DNA of 64,000 nucleotides from contig JAQFVV010000158.1 of the NCBI GenBank assembly GCA_028023455.1, positions 808,001 to 872,000 of the forward strand, read 5' to 3'. Under the pieces are notes generated by a model. That model was given only the letters and a program-made list of their open reading frames with translations, was not told the origin of the DNA and did no database searches. This document shows, piece after piece, positions 22,501 through 35,110 of this stretch. Position numbers and translations under genes: made by a program. This stretch comes from Epiperipatus broadwayi. Taxonomy: Eukaryota; Onychophora; Udeonychophora; Euonychophora; Peripatidae. How positions within the stretch are numbered: the stretch's first letter is position 1; every line of letters starts with the position of its first letter.

Positions 22501-23680
22501 TAATAGATTTAAGCAGGAAATAAAGATCTTAATAAAACAATGATATGGAAACTTAATATTAAAAACAATGAATATCTTTTGGGATGTTTGTGACCCACTC
22601 TGTAAGAAGCTTATAGTAAATATGTGTAACAAATTGTTCCATCTTAATCTCCTAATTAAGTAAAGAAAATATACAATAAAACTATTATAATGAACTCTGA
22701 AAATAATAGATATTTTATCAGGATTATAGAAGTGAGAGCCTGAGTTCTCAAAGTAAAAAAATGGCATATTGTTGAAAAGCACGGAATATATTAAGTTCCA
22801 GATATACTCTTCTAAACAATCTTTTATTCATCAAGTAAATATAACAAAATTAAACCCTCTATAAAGTAATTGCAATGTTAATGACATTTCACTTCAGAAG
22901 ACATCGTTCTTTTAATAATGTGCATCTTCTCAAAATACCTAGATTTACATTGATACTTAGTACAATACAAACACTGGTATTGCTATTTTTGTTTTAAACC
23001 ATCTTGTAAAGCAAGAAACATTTATTGAAGATATCTCAGTATTACAATCACTATTAGGATACATAATTTTTATTTATAGAATATTTTCAAATCTACTAAT
23101 ACAAATTAGTCACACATTCGCCACTTCCTGATCTTCCTATCTTTTTACATATGTAGTAATTTTTCATAATCTTTGTTTATGATGTAGATTGTCAATTCTT
23201 AGAATGTGAGATTTAAACAATATGTATGTACTTTATAGACCAGATAGGAAACAGAATCTCCCTGATTTATGTTTTGCTTTGACAAAAAATATTTCACCAT
23301 TGCTAGTTGTTTTACTGATATTAGTTCATTTTCTCCATAAATAACATAAACAAATATAGTTATTTTTGCAATTCATATTTATATAGTTGAGAATTATCTG
23401 CTGAGATGAAATTAATGGAAATTTGAGCAGAATTAATGTACTGGATAACTCTAATAAAATGTTAGCATTAATATTTTAAATTCCCTAGTTTTAAACAAAT
23501 TCATAACAGCCGAAGGATTCATCCCTTGAGAAAATCAAAAGCAATAATTCTAAGTAAAATTATAACCAATATTCATTTATCAATGATCGATAAATTTCTA
23601 AACTTATTAAATCATTGGATGATACTAGATAAAAAAAATAGAGATTTTGTAAAAAATCTTTTAAGATCTAATTGAAATGC
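19551..23680. other. Intergenic AT-rich stretch
   Basis: No exon recognised. Open frames at 20.2, 21.0 and 22.4-22.8 kb are AT-driven and show no motif. A 22-bp element at 20895-20916 recurs at 10304-10325. Confidence 0.4.
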
Positions 23681-23689
23681 CTGATCACT

Positions 23690-24215
23690 TTTGTGTAAGC
23701 TTGGTGATTATGAACATATTTTTCAAAGAATTACTATTATCACTTCTAATGAGATTTCTAGTCTTATATATTAGACTTCTAAATGCAATATTGAAAGACC
23801 AAGAAAAAGCATCACTAGAACAAAACTGCAAGTTTATTTTGATAGTGCTCATCCAATATCAATCTAGTAAAACCAATAGATATTCATGAACATAAACTCG
23901 CTTTTGATTGTTTTAAACTAGGAAAGATCCCAGGAAAAGATAGCATATTTCCAGACATACTTAAAAATATAGTATCTAACGCCATAATGTGTTGGACAAA
24001 ACTTTTCAGCAGCATATTTATAAATAAAAAAAATTGGTATAAAAGCAAATCTATAGCAATGATAAAATCAAATAAACCTAACAATGTAATGATTCAAAAA
24101 ATTATCACCTAATATCATTATTGTGTATTCCTTGTAACTACTAAACAAAATAGACACATGCCTAGGGCCTGCTGAAAAGAGGCATCCATTCTGAAGTTTT
24201 TTGCATTACTCAATT
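23690..24215 (+). pseudogene. Degenerate LINE reverse transcriptase remnant
   Basis: In the plus strand around 23920-24120, broken frames give GKIPGKDSIFPDILK. This resembles the KxPGxDGIxxExLK motif that opens LINE reverse transcriptase domains. It is followed after about 90 bp by a WxxSKxIAMIK-like stretch in the place of the WKxAxIxPIxK motif. Several stops and indels break the frame. The catalytic Asp motifs were not found. It belongs to a non-LTR element, apparently not the RTE family described elsewhere here, but lineage is uncertain. Confidence 0.4.
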
Positions 24216-25255
24216 ATACAAATAAATTTATTGACTTAGATTTCTAAATTTAATTTAAAAATATATCCCATTAATAGTACTTATTGCAATACGAATGTCA
24301 TATTTGGACAATTGAAAGAACAAATACACTATCCAGTGGTATGCTACACCCAAGTATACATTATTTGGTATAATAAAAGTGGAAATGTTTATGGAATGAA
24401 AGTGGAAATGGAACATTTGGGTTTATTAAATAAAGTTTAAAGTGTTTTTACTTCTGAGAAATTGAATTTTATAATCGAAAATAAAATTAAATCCCCATTT
24501 CCGAATGTCAGAATAATTTTAAGATTGTTGTTAACAACATTACCAATAGCTAATGACAAAGAAAAGTGTCATTTTCTACGTTGAATTTTTTTTAAAAAAT
24601 CTGCATTACTATTTTGGAATAAAAACTTAAAGAACACAATATTATATACAAAAAATATAAGTTTACACAAGTCAAAAAAGAGTTATGTAATATGACTACT
24701 CTTTTATCGAAGTCAGGGATCTTGTAGCCAATATGCCCAAAACTTGTTAGTCATCTTACTTCCATTCTCCCTAGGTTTTTTCCATATTTTTCTCTATCCC
24801 ATTTCCACAACATCTTTGTCCACTCCATGGTCTTTATATCTACATTCCCCTTTATCTAAGACCAGCATAAAGGCCAAGAATCCACTTTGTATAAACATAT
24901 ACATTTATCTCTCATCCAGTATTCTGTTTATTTCTATATATATTTAGACTTTTTTACTCTCCATACTAGTTCTCCAGCTCCCTACTTTTTATTAATTAAT
25001 CTATTCTTTGCTATTATAGCACTTAACAACCTAACAATCATTCCATCTTTTGTACAAGTATATTGATATAAAGTCTTTATCCAAATCTTTTGCATACCAT
25101 ACTATCTTTCACACCTATCTTGTTGTCTGTCCTTTACTTGTAACTCAATTAATACTATTTTGGCTATTTACTTACTACCCATAAATTTCAATCTACTGAA
25201 GTTTTTAATTTTTCTCTTTGCATTCATATAAAAACTTCACTATTCCATATTCACT
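24216..25255. other. Intergenic stretch
   Basis: No gene recognised. From about 24.74 to 25.25 kb the plus strand is C/T-rich, but no homologous protein could be read on either strand. Confidence 0.35.
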
Positions 25256-25395
25256 GCTATCAGATCTAAAAGCTCCTCACTGATGAAAGCCATAAGCTAG
25301 AAACTAGTCTGTGAATATTAGATAGGATAGCACTGGATGGGAATTTATTAAGCACTACTATCTGATATCTAGTGACTACTAAAGCTTACACTAAG
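25256..25395. repeat. Diverged relative of the palindromic family
   Basis: Landmarks are ATCAGATCTAAAAGCTCC, TCACTGATGAAAGCCATAAG, CTAGAAACTAGTCTGTG and GATAGGATAGCAC, with an altered end (ATTTATTAAGCACTACT). The same alternative end occurs at 33.45 kb, so a subfamily exists. Confidence 0.6.
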
Positions 25396-25429
25396 TAGTA
25401 AAGCCATAATGAGAGAAAATAAATTTATT

Positions 25430-26935
25430 ACTGAAGTTACAGCATTACCAATCTTTTAACCAGGTTTGTACAAGAAATTTAAGATCATTACAATTCATTT
25501 ACAAAGAACATTGAACTTAATCCAAACAAACAGGTTGGATTTAAAAGTGGTTATTGCACAGAATATCACATTCAAGTATTAAGAAGAATTAAAGAGAAAT
25601 AATCACTATTTTGTATTTGATTTGTAATTTATAAGCATTTTGGCTATGAAATTTTGACAATCTTTCAAGTATATAAAATGTTTGAAATACCCAAGACATA
25701 GAATAAAGGTAATTTAAGTTGTATAGTGCAGTGGTTCTCAAGGCATGTTCCATGGAACAACGCTGGTATAACATGAATCCATTTCATGTCTTTTTTGAAA
25801 AAAATTGTATAAATAATAATACATAGCTCTGTAATAGTGTAACTGTGCATCGTTTAACCAGCTGTATCAATGTGCTGTGGGCTGCTTATGTGCAGCATGA
25901 TCACTTTCTGTATAAGTAACCTGGTATGACACACATATGTTGATATTTGAATGACCTGAATCTATACTCTCTGTTTGTTATTTTAAAATGGTATGTTAGT
26001 GTTCTGCATAAAAAATATTAAGTAAAATGTGTTCTACAAAGATTTAGAATCACTGGTATAGTGATAATGAAGAGATTAACATTGATAAGGGCATACACAG
26101 TGATTTCAAATATCCAAAACATTTAACAGCAATTTAATAAAAACAAATTTATAAATTAAAATGGGAAGCAAAGAGAGAAAAAATAAGATTACTTAAGACT
26201 TTTATAAAGATTTTAAAGATGGCATGATTGTTTTACAAATAATGTTACACAGCTTCCATAAATGTTACAAGAACTATTATATGAAAGAAAGGAAGAACAA
26301 TTAAAGATAAATGCTAAAAAGTCTGATGTAACATTTAATGGTTTTTCAAAAAAATATAGATTATAATGAATTAAAAAAGGTTGATAACTACAAATATCTT
26401 GATCATATTATTAATAGAGATAGAAATATAATGAAAGAAATTAATCACAGAATAAATTTGGATGGAATCTTTTAATACAAATAATATTAAGAGAAAATAT
26501 CTCTATGTGTTTAAAAAAGAATGAGTTTTTCACTGTTTATATCTGGATTTAATATTTATATCTTTAATAGAAGAGGAATACACAGACTTCAAGCGCATAG
26601 TGAAATACTATGTATGGAAAAAAATGAAATGCTATGTGTGAAAACATGCATTAGGAACATCAAGAAATGAAAGGAAGTGAAATATAATTGATGAAAGAAC
26701 AACCAGTGATGGGCTTCAGTGAAAGAATTAAGAGGCTGATATGTTGCTAAGAGATGACAATAGTTAAGTAAACTAAATCTTGAACTATATTCAAACCGAT
26801 TGTAAAGACATAAAATAAGAAAATGACATATGAAATGTGAAATAAATGGTTGAAATAAAAACAGGTTGGAATAATGTGAAAAAGAAAAGCTATGAACCAC
26901 AGATGGATAATAAATTCTATATTAATTGATAATGA
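25430..26935 (+). pseudogene. Degenerate RTE-type LINE copy, interrupted by a hAT-like MITE
   Basis: The first part (about 25430-25720) reads as a decayed reverse transcriptase. Sequence corresponding to KIFTKIITTxLQRTLxF and then the AGFK/FST region is visible when compared with the copy at 61.26-61.45 kb. The second part (about 26190-26935) matches the region from FADD onward: a KINAKKSDVTFNGFS-like stretch, YKYLDHIINRDxN, the EINHRI motif, and a final TAATTGATAATGAT tail. Numerous stops and frameshifts make it non-functional. The MITE at 25729-26055 inserted after the LINE had integrated. Confidence 0.7.
25729..26055. mobile_element. Non-autonomous hAT-like MITE (327 bp)
   Basis: The left end CAGTGGTTCTCAAGG and the inverse of the right end, CAGTGATTCTAAATC, form imperfect terminal inverted repeats of the CAGTGGTTCTCAA type common in hAT elements. 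The element is flanked by an exact 8-bp duplication, GTATAGTG, at 25721-25728 and 26056-26063; 8 bp is the hAT-typical length. No transposase is encoded. The interior is unlike other sequence in the window. Confidence 0.85.
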
Positions 26936-26939
26936 TTTA

Positions 26940-29285
26940 AAATATTTAAATTATAATTTACATATATATAGTGAACTGGGTCCGAGAAAATTGCTCTGAA
27001 AATATTATTTAAATCTCACTTTTAACTCAGGCTGCACTTCCATTATGGCAAGAGACTGGCCCTTCAAGCAGAGAATTATAATACCACAAATAGAAAAAAC
27101 ACAAACAGTACCTATAACCAGACCAAAGCTATACAAAGTATTACCTATGATCACATTTTCAGGCTATAGCACTTCTCGACTGCAAGAGTCAAACCCCTGC
27201 CAACCGAAGCATTTTATTTGTTTTAAGGATCAAACTCAGATGCCAGCTAACCACAGGTTATTTAGTCAGCATGCTCTGGATAACAGATACACAATACAAT
27301 GTTTGACATATCCCAGGCTAGCTCCTTTTATCAATTGTGTGGGGGGAATCTTTGGCACACTTTCCCAACAGTTAAGCTATTTATATATTAAACTACTAGT
27401 GGTGCAGTTCTAAGAGAGAGAATTGATCAAACAGCAATTAAGCAAACAAATATTTATTTTTGCACACACACAAAATTATAACAATATAATAAAAAATTTA
27501 CATTGGTAATATTAAATATTACATTGGCTGTAACTATGAGAGTTCATTAAAGTTCATTTCATTCACATATACATGTAGATATTTTTAATGGGAGAAAAAG
27601 AATTATATTTACCTAGAATTTTGAATAGCATGCCACACTTTCTTGGATTCAGTTCCTTGCTTGTTTCCTTACTTGTTAACTGCCAACTGGCTGACTTTGA
27701 TTTCCATCAGTGGTTTCTGGCTTCTTATTGATTCTTCAAATTTACAATGAGGAAGAGAGATTATCAGCAGTTTATAGGTCACAATGCAAGCATTGTTTTC
27801 AGGTGAATAAATCTGATGGTACTGAGGACTTGGGATCAAAGACTAGCCGAATACTTCTAATGTTCTTTAGCACTGCATGTTGCTAGATCAGCCTTCAGTG
27901 AAGATAGGTAAATGAATACTCACACTGGAAACGTGGATAGTTTTTCTGGATGTCTTCTCTTCTTTAATTTTTTTAAATATTAATACAGCAGTGTTGAATA
28001 ATAATTTGACTGCATCTGAACAACAATCTGACTGGGAATTATATAAATTTCTTGTCTTTTCTTTTATATTTATCCTTATTGTTTTCTCTTCATCATCCTC
28101 AAATAACGTTTGATTAATTTTATATTTCTTATCTTAATCCTCCTTCCAGATTCATCTACTGTCTCATTAGAATTAATTTTTGCTGTTTGGTTATCTAATC
28201 TCATTTCAAGATTAATCTACCTTTTTTGATAAGATAGTGTACATGAGTTTTCATTTTTTCTTTAATTAGTTCAATTGGGAGTTATCTTTTCTTTTATCAG
28301 CCAATTGTAATTTTAAAAGTTTTCTTTTTAACAAATTATATTTTTAGTCTGATTTCATTTATTCATTTTTACTTTTTTTTTTCATCCATACATTTTTTTT
28401 AAAAATTTATAAAAAGGAAGAACTAGCTTTAACTTTTACTTAGAAGTATCCCCCCCCCCACTCGATCTTTAATACTAAAACTTTCTTTTATTTTTAAAAG
28501 AAAAAGGTAACACAATACTTTATTTTTGCAAGTTTGCATTTAAAAAAAAAACCTCTTTAAAAACCATATTTTTCTTTCTATTTTATTATTCTCATTTTTC
28601 TTTTTTTTAAATCAATTTGTTTTTAAGTGATTATATATGGTAACACAGAATATATGTGTTTTTTTAAACATACATATTCACCAGCAGTACAATAGGTATA
28701 TACATACACACATACCTACTATCTAGTGTCCTAATTTCTTTTTCATTTGATATATAACAAGTATACACTTTTTTATTTGTGATATATAGTTTAACAATTA
28801 ACTTGATTATATATATGTTTAAAGGTTGTCATTGAATATATAATTATTATTAGATATCATCAAGTCAATATCAACTTTTGGTGATCGTATAAATAGCATT
28901 TGCATTACCATTTATGATTTTCAAAACACTACAAAAGAATACATTTGAATATTTTCTATTGTGCAATTTTAAAGGTTGTTTTGCTATTATTATGACTGTG
29001 ATCTTAAAAAAAAAATTGAATTCTCAACAAAAATACTATCTGGTTCTGAATATTATAAAAATGCAATATTAAATTATGAAACTTGTATTTATTAAATAGC
29101 TTTGAATTACTGGCTCTAAAAAAATACTTATCTGTTCCTAATATAATAAATAATAAAACAGCCAATTGTAAATGAAAATGATCATTCTAATTCTAAGTAA
29201 AAAAATAAAGAAGGTGGAAAAAAATATTGCTCTAGAGATTTGTGATAACTATACAATCCAATTTGTGAATTATGTCCACATATAG
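26940..29285. other. Intergenic; less AT-rich island at 26.96-27.97 kb
   Basis: Two blocks, about 26960-27420 and 27610-27960, are clearly less AT-rich than the rest. The first contains a 122-codon open frame (27045-27413) with no recognisable motif, and on the minus strand two tRNA B-box-like stretches (GGGTTTGACTCTT, GAGTTTGATCCTT). I could not assign either block. The remainder is C/T-rich low-complexity sequence with a C10 run at 28450-28459. Confidence 0.35.
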
Positions 29286-29287
29286 AA

Positions 29288-32000
29288 TATCATCATGATT
29301 ATCATTTTCAACCATCATCTGCAGGATGAAGTTTCTCTCCAGGTTCATTCCATCTTCGATTTCTAGCCTCTCTTCTCCACTATACTTCCACAGACTTTCT
29401 TATTTCATCCATCTATCTCACATAGTCTTTTTCTAGGTAGTTTACAATCTCTTGGAATCTAGTTTAAGAATTCAACTGTCCATCTATTGTTATCTTTTCT
29501 AAAAATATGTCCAACCCAAGTCCACCTCAGTCTTTTAATTCTTTCAACGATGTCAATAACATCTGTTTGTTCTTTTATCAACTATTTTCAATTTTTTCTT
29601 GTTACTCCTATCATGCATTGCTCCATATTTTTTTAAGTGATCTGATGTCTGTGTATTATTCTTCTGTTAAGTGTCCAACTCTCAAATCCGTAAGTAAGAA
29701 CTAGTAAATCATATTTATTAAAAATCTTCCTTTTTAAACACATTGACGTTTCCTTTTAATTTTAAATTATTTCTACTAAAAGAACTTCAAGCAAATTTAA
29801 TTCTATGATTAATTTCATTCATTATATTTCCATTTATAGTAATAATCTGACCAAGGTATTTGTAGTTGTTAACTTCTAATTTATCACTATCAATCTTTAT
29901 TTTCGTCTTTTGAGAAAATCCATTAAACATTACTTTAGTCCTTTTAACATTTACCTTTAGTCCTACTTTCACCTGATAACCCTTGTAACATTTTCTGAAG
30001 CTCTAAAGCATTATTTGAAAAAACAACTGCACCATCAGCAAAATATAGATGACTTAAATATTATCTTCATTTACTTTTATTTCCTTAGCTTCCATTTTAA
30101 TACTCAAAATACTAATTTCAGCACTGCTATAAAAAGTTTTGGAGATATGGAGTCACCCTGTCATACGCCCAGCTCAATGTTAATCTTCCTAGTATTATTA
30201 TGCAATCTAATTGTTGCTGTTGCATTTTTAGAAATATTCTTCAGAATAGGACAATATCTTGGATCTATACTTTGATAATCAAATGCTTTAATCACCAAAG
30301 AAATTCTTATAGAATCAAATGCATTTTCATAATTTACAAATCCAAAGCATAATACAAAATTATATTAATTGGTTCTTTCCATGATTTCTCTCAATACTTG
30401 AATATGTTCCACTGTACTAAAAACACTTTTAAATCCAGCTCGTTCTTTTGATTGGTTGAAATCCAAAGTTTGTTGTAGATGAGTTGTAATTATGTAGGTA
30501 AAATTTTTGCATAAAACTGATAAAAGACTGATTGTTCTGTAATATCTAATTCTTCCAATTATCTGGTACACCTTTATCATTTAGACATTTAGTATATAAC
30601 TTTGTCAAAACATTTTCTATTTCTTCATCTGCTTCCTACCATTTGCTTCTTCTAAGATATTGATTATAATTTCATCATTACCTGGAGCTTTTCCCATCTT
30701 CATAAATTTAATTGCATGTCTCACTTCTTCATTTAAAATCCTGGGCAACTTAGAAGATATTGTAGGACCATACTATTCCTTGTTCCTTATTACTATATAA
30801 TTTTTGATAAAACTCTTCTACCCATTTCATGATCCCATCTCTCTTTTTAATAACAATTCCATCTATTTTTCTTATTGCAGAAATAAAAGTTTCCTACCAA
30901 TACTAAAATATTATTTCACATTCTTGTGACTTTTATTTTCTTCTGCAACTTTCTTTGCTAGTTCACAATTAAAATTTATTATATCATTATCAAATCTTTT
31001 TTACAATATTCAATCCCTCTTTATGTATTATTTTTATATATTTTCATATTCTTTCTTTATTATATAAATTTTCTAGTCTCAGTAGAATTTTTACTGGCCA
31101 ATTGTTTCTTTTTTCTACCAGCTATCTTACTTGCAGTTTTTAAAAGTGTATAAGTTATCCTATTTATTCTATACAAATCTGAATTATGTTCAAAATTTGT
31201 TAATAATAGAAAACGATTTACAAGTTCTAATTTAAATTCATTAGAATGTTTCTGAAGATTGGGAATATCAATTGTGAATATTGTTTTTCTTAATATTTTT
31301 TTGTCTCTCTAGTTTTGCATTAATATGTATCTTACATCTCACTAATCAATGATCACTTCCTGTGTTGAATTTATTAAAAACATTACAATCTTAAAATATA
31401 CATTTTTTTATTAAATATAATTCAACTATGCTGTATCATCATTTGGATGCTTCCATGTATATCTCCATTTAACATTTTTCTCAAAAAAAAAAAAAAAAAT
31501 TCTTAATATACAGTTTTTCTTTTTCTGCAAACTCCACAAGTCCAAGTCCTCTCTCATTTCTATTACCATAGCCAAATAAGCCTTCAGGACTTTCATCTTT
31601 CAATTGTTTACCAATTCTAGCATTAAAGTCTCCCATAACAATTTGGTCTGATCAAAAGCTTTTTCTACATCCATATAAAAATCCTCTACTTCATCACTAT
31701 GAGAACTTGCTGAGGCATAAACCTGAATTATCGGCATGTGGTATCTGATATTAAGTTGAATAATTAATCTTGCAACTCTGTCCAATAGACCATCAATCTC
31801 CATAATGTTGTTTTTTTATTTGTTAATTATAATGAATACTACTCCACTTGTACTTCCAATGTTTGTGCCTTTGTAGCACATTACATGTTACTTTTTCAAT
31901 AATGTCCCATTTAATATAAGATAATTTTCTTCCAATTCTTGCAATCTTCCTTTGTTTGAAAATGATCTGCAGTTATAAGTATCTAAATAAAAAGCCATCA
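29288..32000 (-). pseudogene. RTE-type LINE copy, minus strand, decayed
   Basis: Read on the minus strand from about 32000 down, the order is that of an RTE element. An APE-type endonuclease N-terminal part comes first (LDTYNCRSFSNKGRLQELEE, then a DRVARLIIQLNIRYHMPIIQ stretch near 31700 and MGDFNA-like bases at 31617-31640). A linker follows, then reverse transcriptase with ISLLSVLCK, LQQTLDF and FSTVEHIQVLREI near 30370-30580. C-terminal KRTKVMFNGFSQ and YKYLGQIIT lie near 29850-29960. The 3' tail with the ATGATGATAAT-like repeat is at about 29290. It retains more of the endonuclease 5' side than the plus-strand copy at 60 kb. Frameshifts and stops throughout make it inactive. No clear target duplication was found. 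Confidence 0.8.
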
Positions 32001-33325
32001 TCAAATGGCAGTGTTGGACCACAATCAGGAAATTTTTAGCATCCTTCATCTTTGGCCATTAACCATTGTCTTGGTTGATGACTTTATAGCCTCCTGAAAA
32101 TAAGGGCCATAATTTAATTTCATATATGATGATTGTAAAATCATTCTGCCTTAAACAAAAAACTGATATTTCAGTTAAGAGTTTTCAGGCAATTTAGTAA
32201 AAAGACCATGGTGTTTTTGATCTTAAATCCAGAGGTAAAAAGCCAATAAACTCACCACTGAGCAGCCCATGCATGTTAGTATTCTACATGAATAATCACA
32301 TAGCAATAACAGCAGAAATGATAAGAATGTGTGGAATGGACATTTACTAATTTGCATTGCTTGGTTCCTTTACAGCCACTAAGAGGAATCCAAGATTTTC
32401 CTTTCAGTTAGCAGCAAACTCCTTTCTGCAGCCATATAGAATATACTTGTTTATTTTTCTGTTTACTTAATATTTTACAATATTGTCTTGGAATTTCTTC
32501 AGCATAAAGCCTTTCTTTCTGAAGTACTTCAACACCATGTCTAATTATAGGTCCGGTCCCTAATATATTATATTCTCTGCTATATCTTCCAAATACAAAG
32601 CATTAGCATTTCACTCTTGTATTCTGACTACTATGTAGATACAATATAAAATCAACAAAATACTACATAACCCAAACTACATAATACCTTTAAATTGCAA
32701 ATCTATTTATTTTATTCCATTTCTACCACCAAGTGTGAGCTTAAGTAATTAATAGCTATCAGATGGTAGAGCTTAATAAATCCCTATTTAGTATTGTCTG
32801 ATTTCTATTCCCAAAATAATTTTTATCTTATGATTTTTTTGTCATTAAGGATTTTTGTATCTCGATCATATGCATTCAGTAGCAAATTCTTTTTTTCTCA
32901 CCACAGTGATGTCTTGATAGATCTTAACACCTCATTTTTTTTTAGATATAATACACCTTTCCTCCACAACCATATTTTATTCCATTCGCCAGTATCAAGT
33001 TATCAGTCTAAAATTTCAAAAATATCTCAAAGTTTTGAATCTAAGCCAATTTGCAGCATAATTATAGAGATCTAATATCAGTTCATCATCTATGGATTTT
33101 AGTGTCCTCAGTTTTTAAAAATTATGGACATCTATATTTCTTGATAAGGATTACTGGTTTATCACAATCCTACAGTATTTGAGAACACCAAAATATATAG
33201 ATGCTGAACAGTTGTCAGATTATGTAAATGTGTGAATAAATTCATTTACATTCAAAACAGTAAGATTTTTTCAGCATGGTAGATTGATAATAAAAAATAA
33301 AATAAAATAAAAGATGGTTGATGTA
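32001..33325. other. Intergenic stretch
   Basis: No gene recognised. The LINE 5' boundary is uncertain and could extend to about 32070. A weak relative of the palindromic family's alternative end lies near 32755-32800. Confidence 0.35.
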
Positions 33326-33490
33326 GGCTTAAAAGTGCATTAGATTAAAAAATACAAGTGCACAAGATCCAGATCCAAATCTACTCATTGATGAAAGCCA
33401 TAAGCTAGAAAGTAATCTAGTGACGTGGATAGGGCAACTTGGATAAAAATTTATTAAGCACTACTACTTGATATTTATTCATTGCATAAT
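33326..33490. repeat. Diverged relative of the palindromic family
   Basis: Shares CATTGATGAAAGCCATAAGC, TAGAAAGTAATCTAGTGA and ATTTATTAAGCACTACT with the copy at 25.26-25.40 kb, so it belongs to the same subfamily. Confidence 0.55.
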
Positions 33491-33920
33491 ATTATATTTC
33501 TTCTACTAGAGTAGAAGAAATGGAATAATAAAGCAGTTAAATAAAAATAACTCAAACAATCAAGCAAACTAGAAGTAAAAAAATAAAGATAAGAAGAGAA
33601 ATAGAATAAAATTTCCTAGGAAGATAATTAGATGAGGAAAAGTAAAGTTCAGTATAGATTTCAGTAAGAAGAATAATAATTAATTTACTTAGATTTATTT
33701 GTTTCAAATTAGGGTAATTGTTGAATTACTGCTGTTTGAATCTAAGAAGTTTGCATTAGCTGTAGGTATACATAAAGAACTATCCAAATAGTTTGATTTT
33801 AGCTAGTTTAGCACTCATAATGCCCAACACCCAGTACACTGTAGTTATAAGAGAGATTTTAGTTATGTTCTAGCCAATTCTTCTATGTTATTATACACTA
33901 TTAGCCAAAATTAAACAATA
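33491..33920. other. AT-rich spacer
   Basis: No gene or recognised repeat. Confidence 0.4.
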
Positions 33921-33921
33921 C

Positions 33922-35110
33922 ATGATCATTTCTTATACTTGCTCAAGCTATTAAAACAAAGGCAAAACTTTCCATGCAGTAGTGCCTCTCAGTGCAAGCA
34001 GAGTAATCAAAGAATGCAAGAAGGTTTGAGTATAAAATCCCTATCTAGTGCCTACTTATCCATTATCCTCAGACAAAATTCTAGCTTGTGGCAGTCATCA
34101 GTGAGGAGCCTTGAATGTGAGAGCACTGCACTTAGATCTTAAGATATAATGCAAACCTCCAACTGCCAACTTTTAACTTTTTTATTTAATTATAAATCAC
34201 ATGATCACCATTTCTCATGTTTGCTTAAGCTATTAAAAGAAGGCAAAATTCTCCACACAGTAGTGTCCCTCAATGCAAGCCAGAATAATCAATGAAATGC
34301 AAGAAGATTTGTGTATAAAATCCCTATTTAGTGCTTACTCAGTATTCAATATTCCCAGACTTGCTTCTAGCTTGTGGCTGTCATCAGTGAGGAATCATTT
34401 TGGACTCATAGATTTATAATTAACTAAAAAAGTAAAAGATGGCTTCTAAAGAATTGCATTTAATCCTAAGATCTAAGTGCAAGATCCAAGGCTCCTTGCT
34501 GATAACAGTTAGAAAGTAGTCTGGGGATATTGGATGAGTAGGCACTAAATGGAGATTTTTTGCACAATCTTATTGCATTTGCTGATTATGCTGGATTGCA
34601 CTGAGTGACATTATAGTATGGAAAGTTTTGCCTTTGTTTTAACAGCTTGAGTAAGCTTAAAAAATGATGATTATGTGATGTTTAGTGGTTTAATACTAAT
34701 CCTATAGTAGTAACTATAGTTATTAAAGAACCAAATACATAAAAATGTATAGATCACATGATCACTATCTCAGAGTTTTGCTTTGTTTAAAATGTATAGA
34801 TAATGAACTGAGTTCAGATCTATATGATTATACAAGTGAATGAGCTTGGTTTGAAAATATTGTGATTTCATTTTTGGGTTCATAGCTTTATATTAACTAA
34901 AAAGGGTAAAAGGTGGCTGCTGGAGTTGCATTAAATCCTAAGATCCAGGTGTAAGGTTCCTCAATGATAACAGCAGCAAGCTATAAACTAGTCCGGTGAT
35001 ATTGGATGAATAGGCATTACATAGGAATTTTATGCACAAACCTTCTTGTATTCATTGATTACTCTGTTTTGCAATGAGTGGTGCTGCTATATGGAGAGTT
35101 TTGTTATGTG
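33922..35110. repeat. Cluster of palindromic-family units in both orientations
   Basis: At least four unit copies are visible. Forward units start at about 33922 (CATGATCATTTCTTATACTT) and 34198 (CACATGATCACCATTTCTCA). Inverted units run to about 34700 (ending GGAAAGTTTTGCCTTTGTTT) and from about 34800 to 35105 (ending TATGGAGAGTTTTG). Each unit carries the landmarks ATCCCTATYTAGTGCYTACT, CTGGCTTGTGG-like and GATCTTAAGAT-like sequence, or their inverses. Units differ considerably from one another, so this cluster is older than copy A. A 67-codon open frame at 33939-34142 is incidental. Confidence 0.7.
34755..34788 (+). mobile_element. 34-bp minimal derivative of the palindromic family
   Basis: The 34-bp segment begins CACATGATCACTATC and ends GAGTTTTGCTTTGTTT, the same termini as the 1029-bp copy A. 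It is flanked by an exact 13-bp direct repeat, AAAATGTATAGAT, at 34742-34754 and 34789-34801. It sits inside an older unit of the same family, whose sequence (AAATGTATAGATAATGAACTGAG) resumes on the far side. Both ends and the duplication length match copy A. Confidence 0.75.

Noticed and set aside
22438-22782. 114-codon minus-strand open frame
   Set aside because: Phe/Ile/Leu/Tyr-rich composition expected from AT bias. No start context, motif or conserved pattern. A faint plus-strand resemblance to a LINE tail was too weak to call.
27045-27413. 122-codon open frame as a gene
   Set aside because: No recognisable domain, no promoter or splice evidence, and odd composition. Kept only as an unexplained island.
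33939-34142. 67-codon open frame
   Set aside because: Lies entirely within a palindromic-family unit and is not conserved as a frame in the other units.
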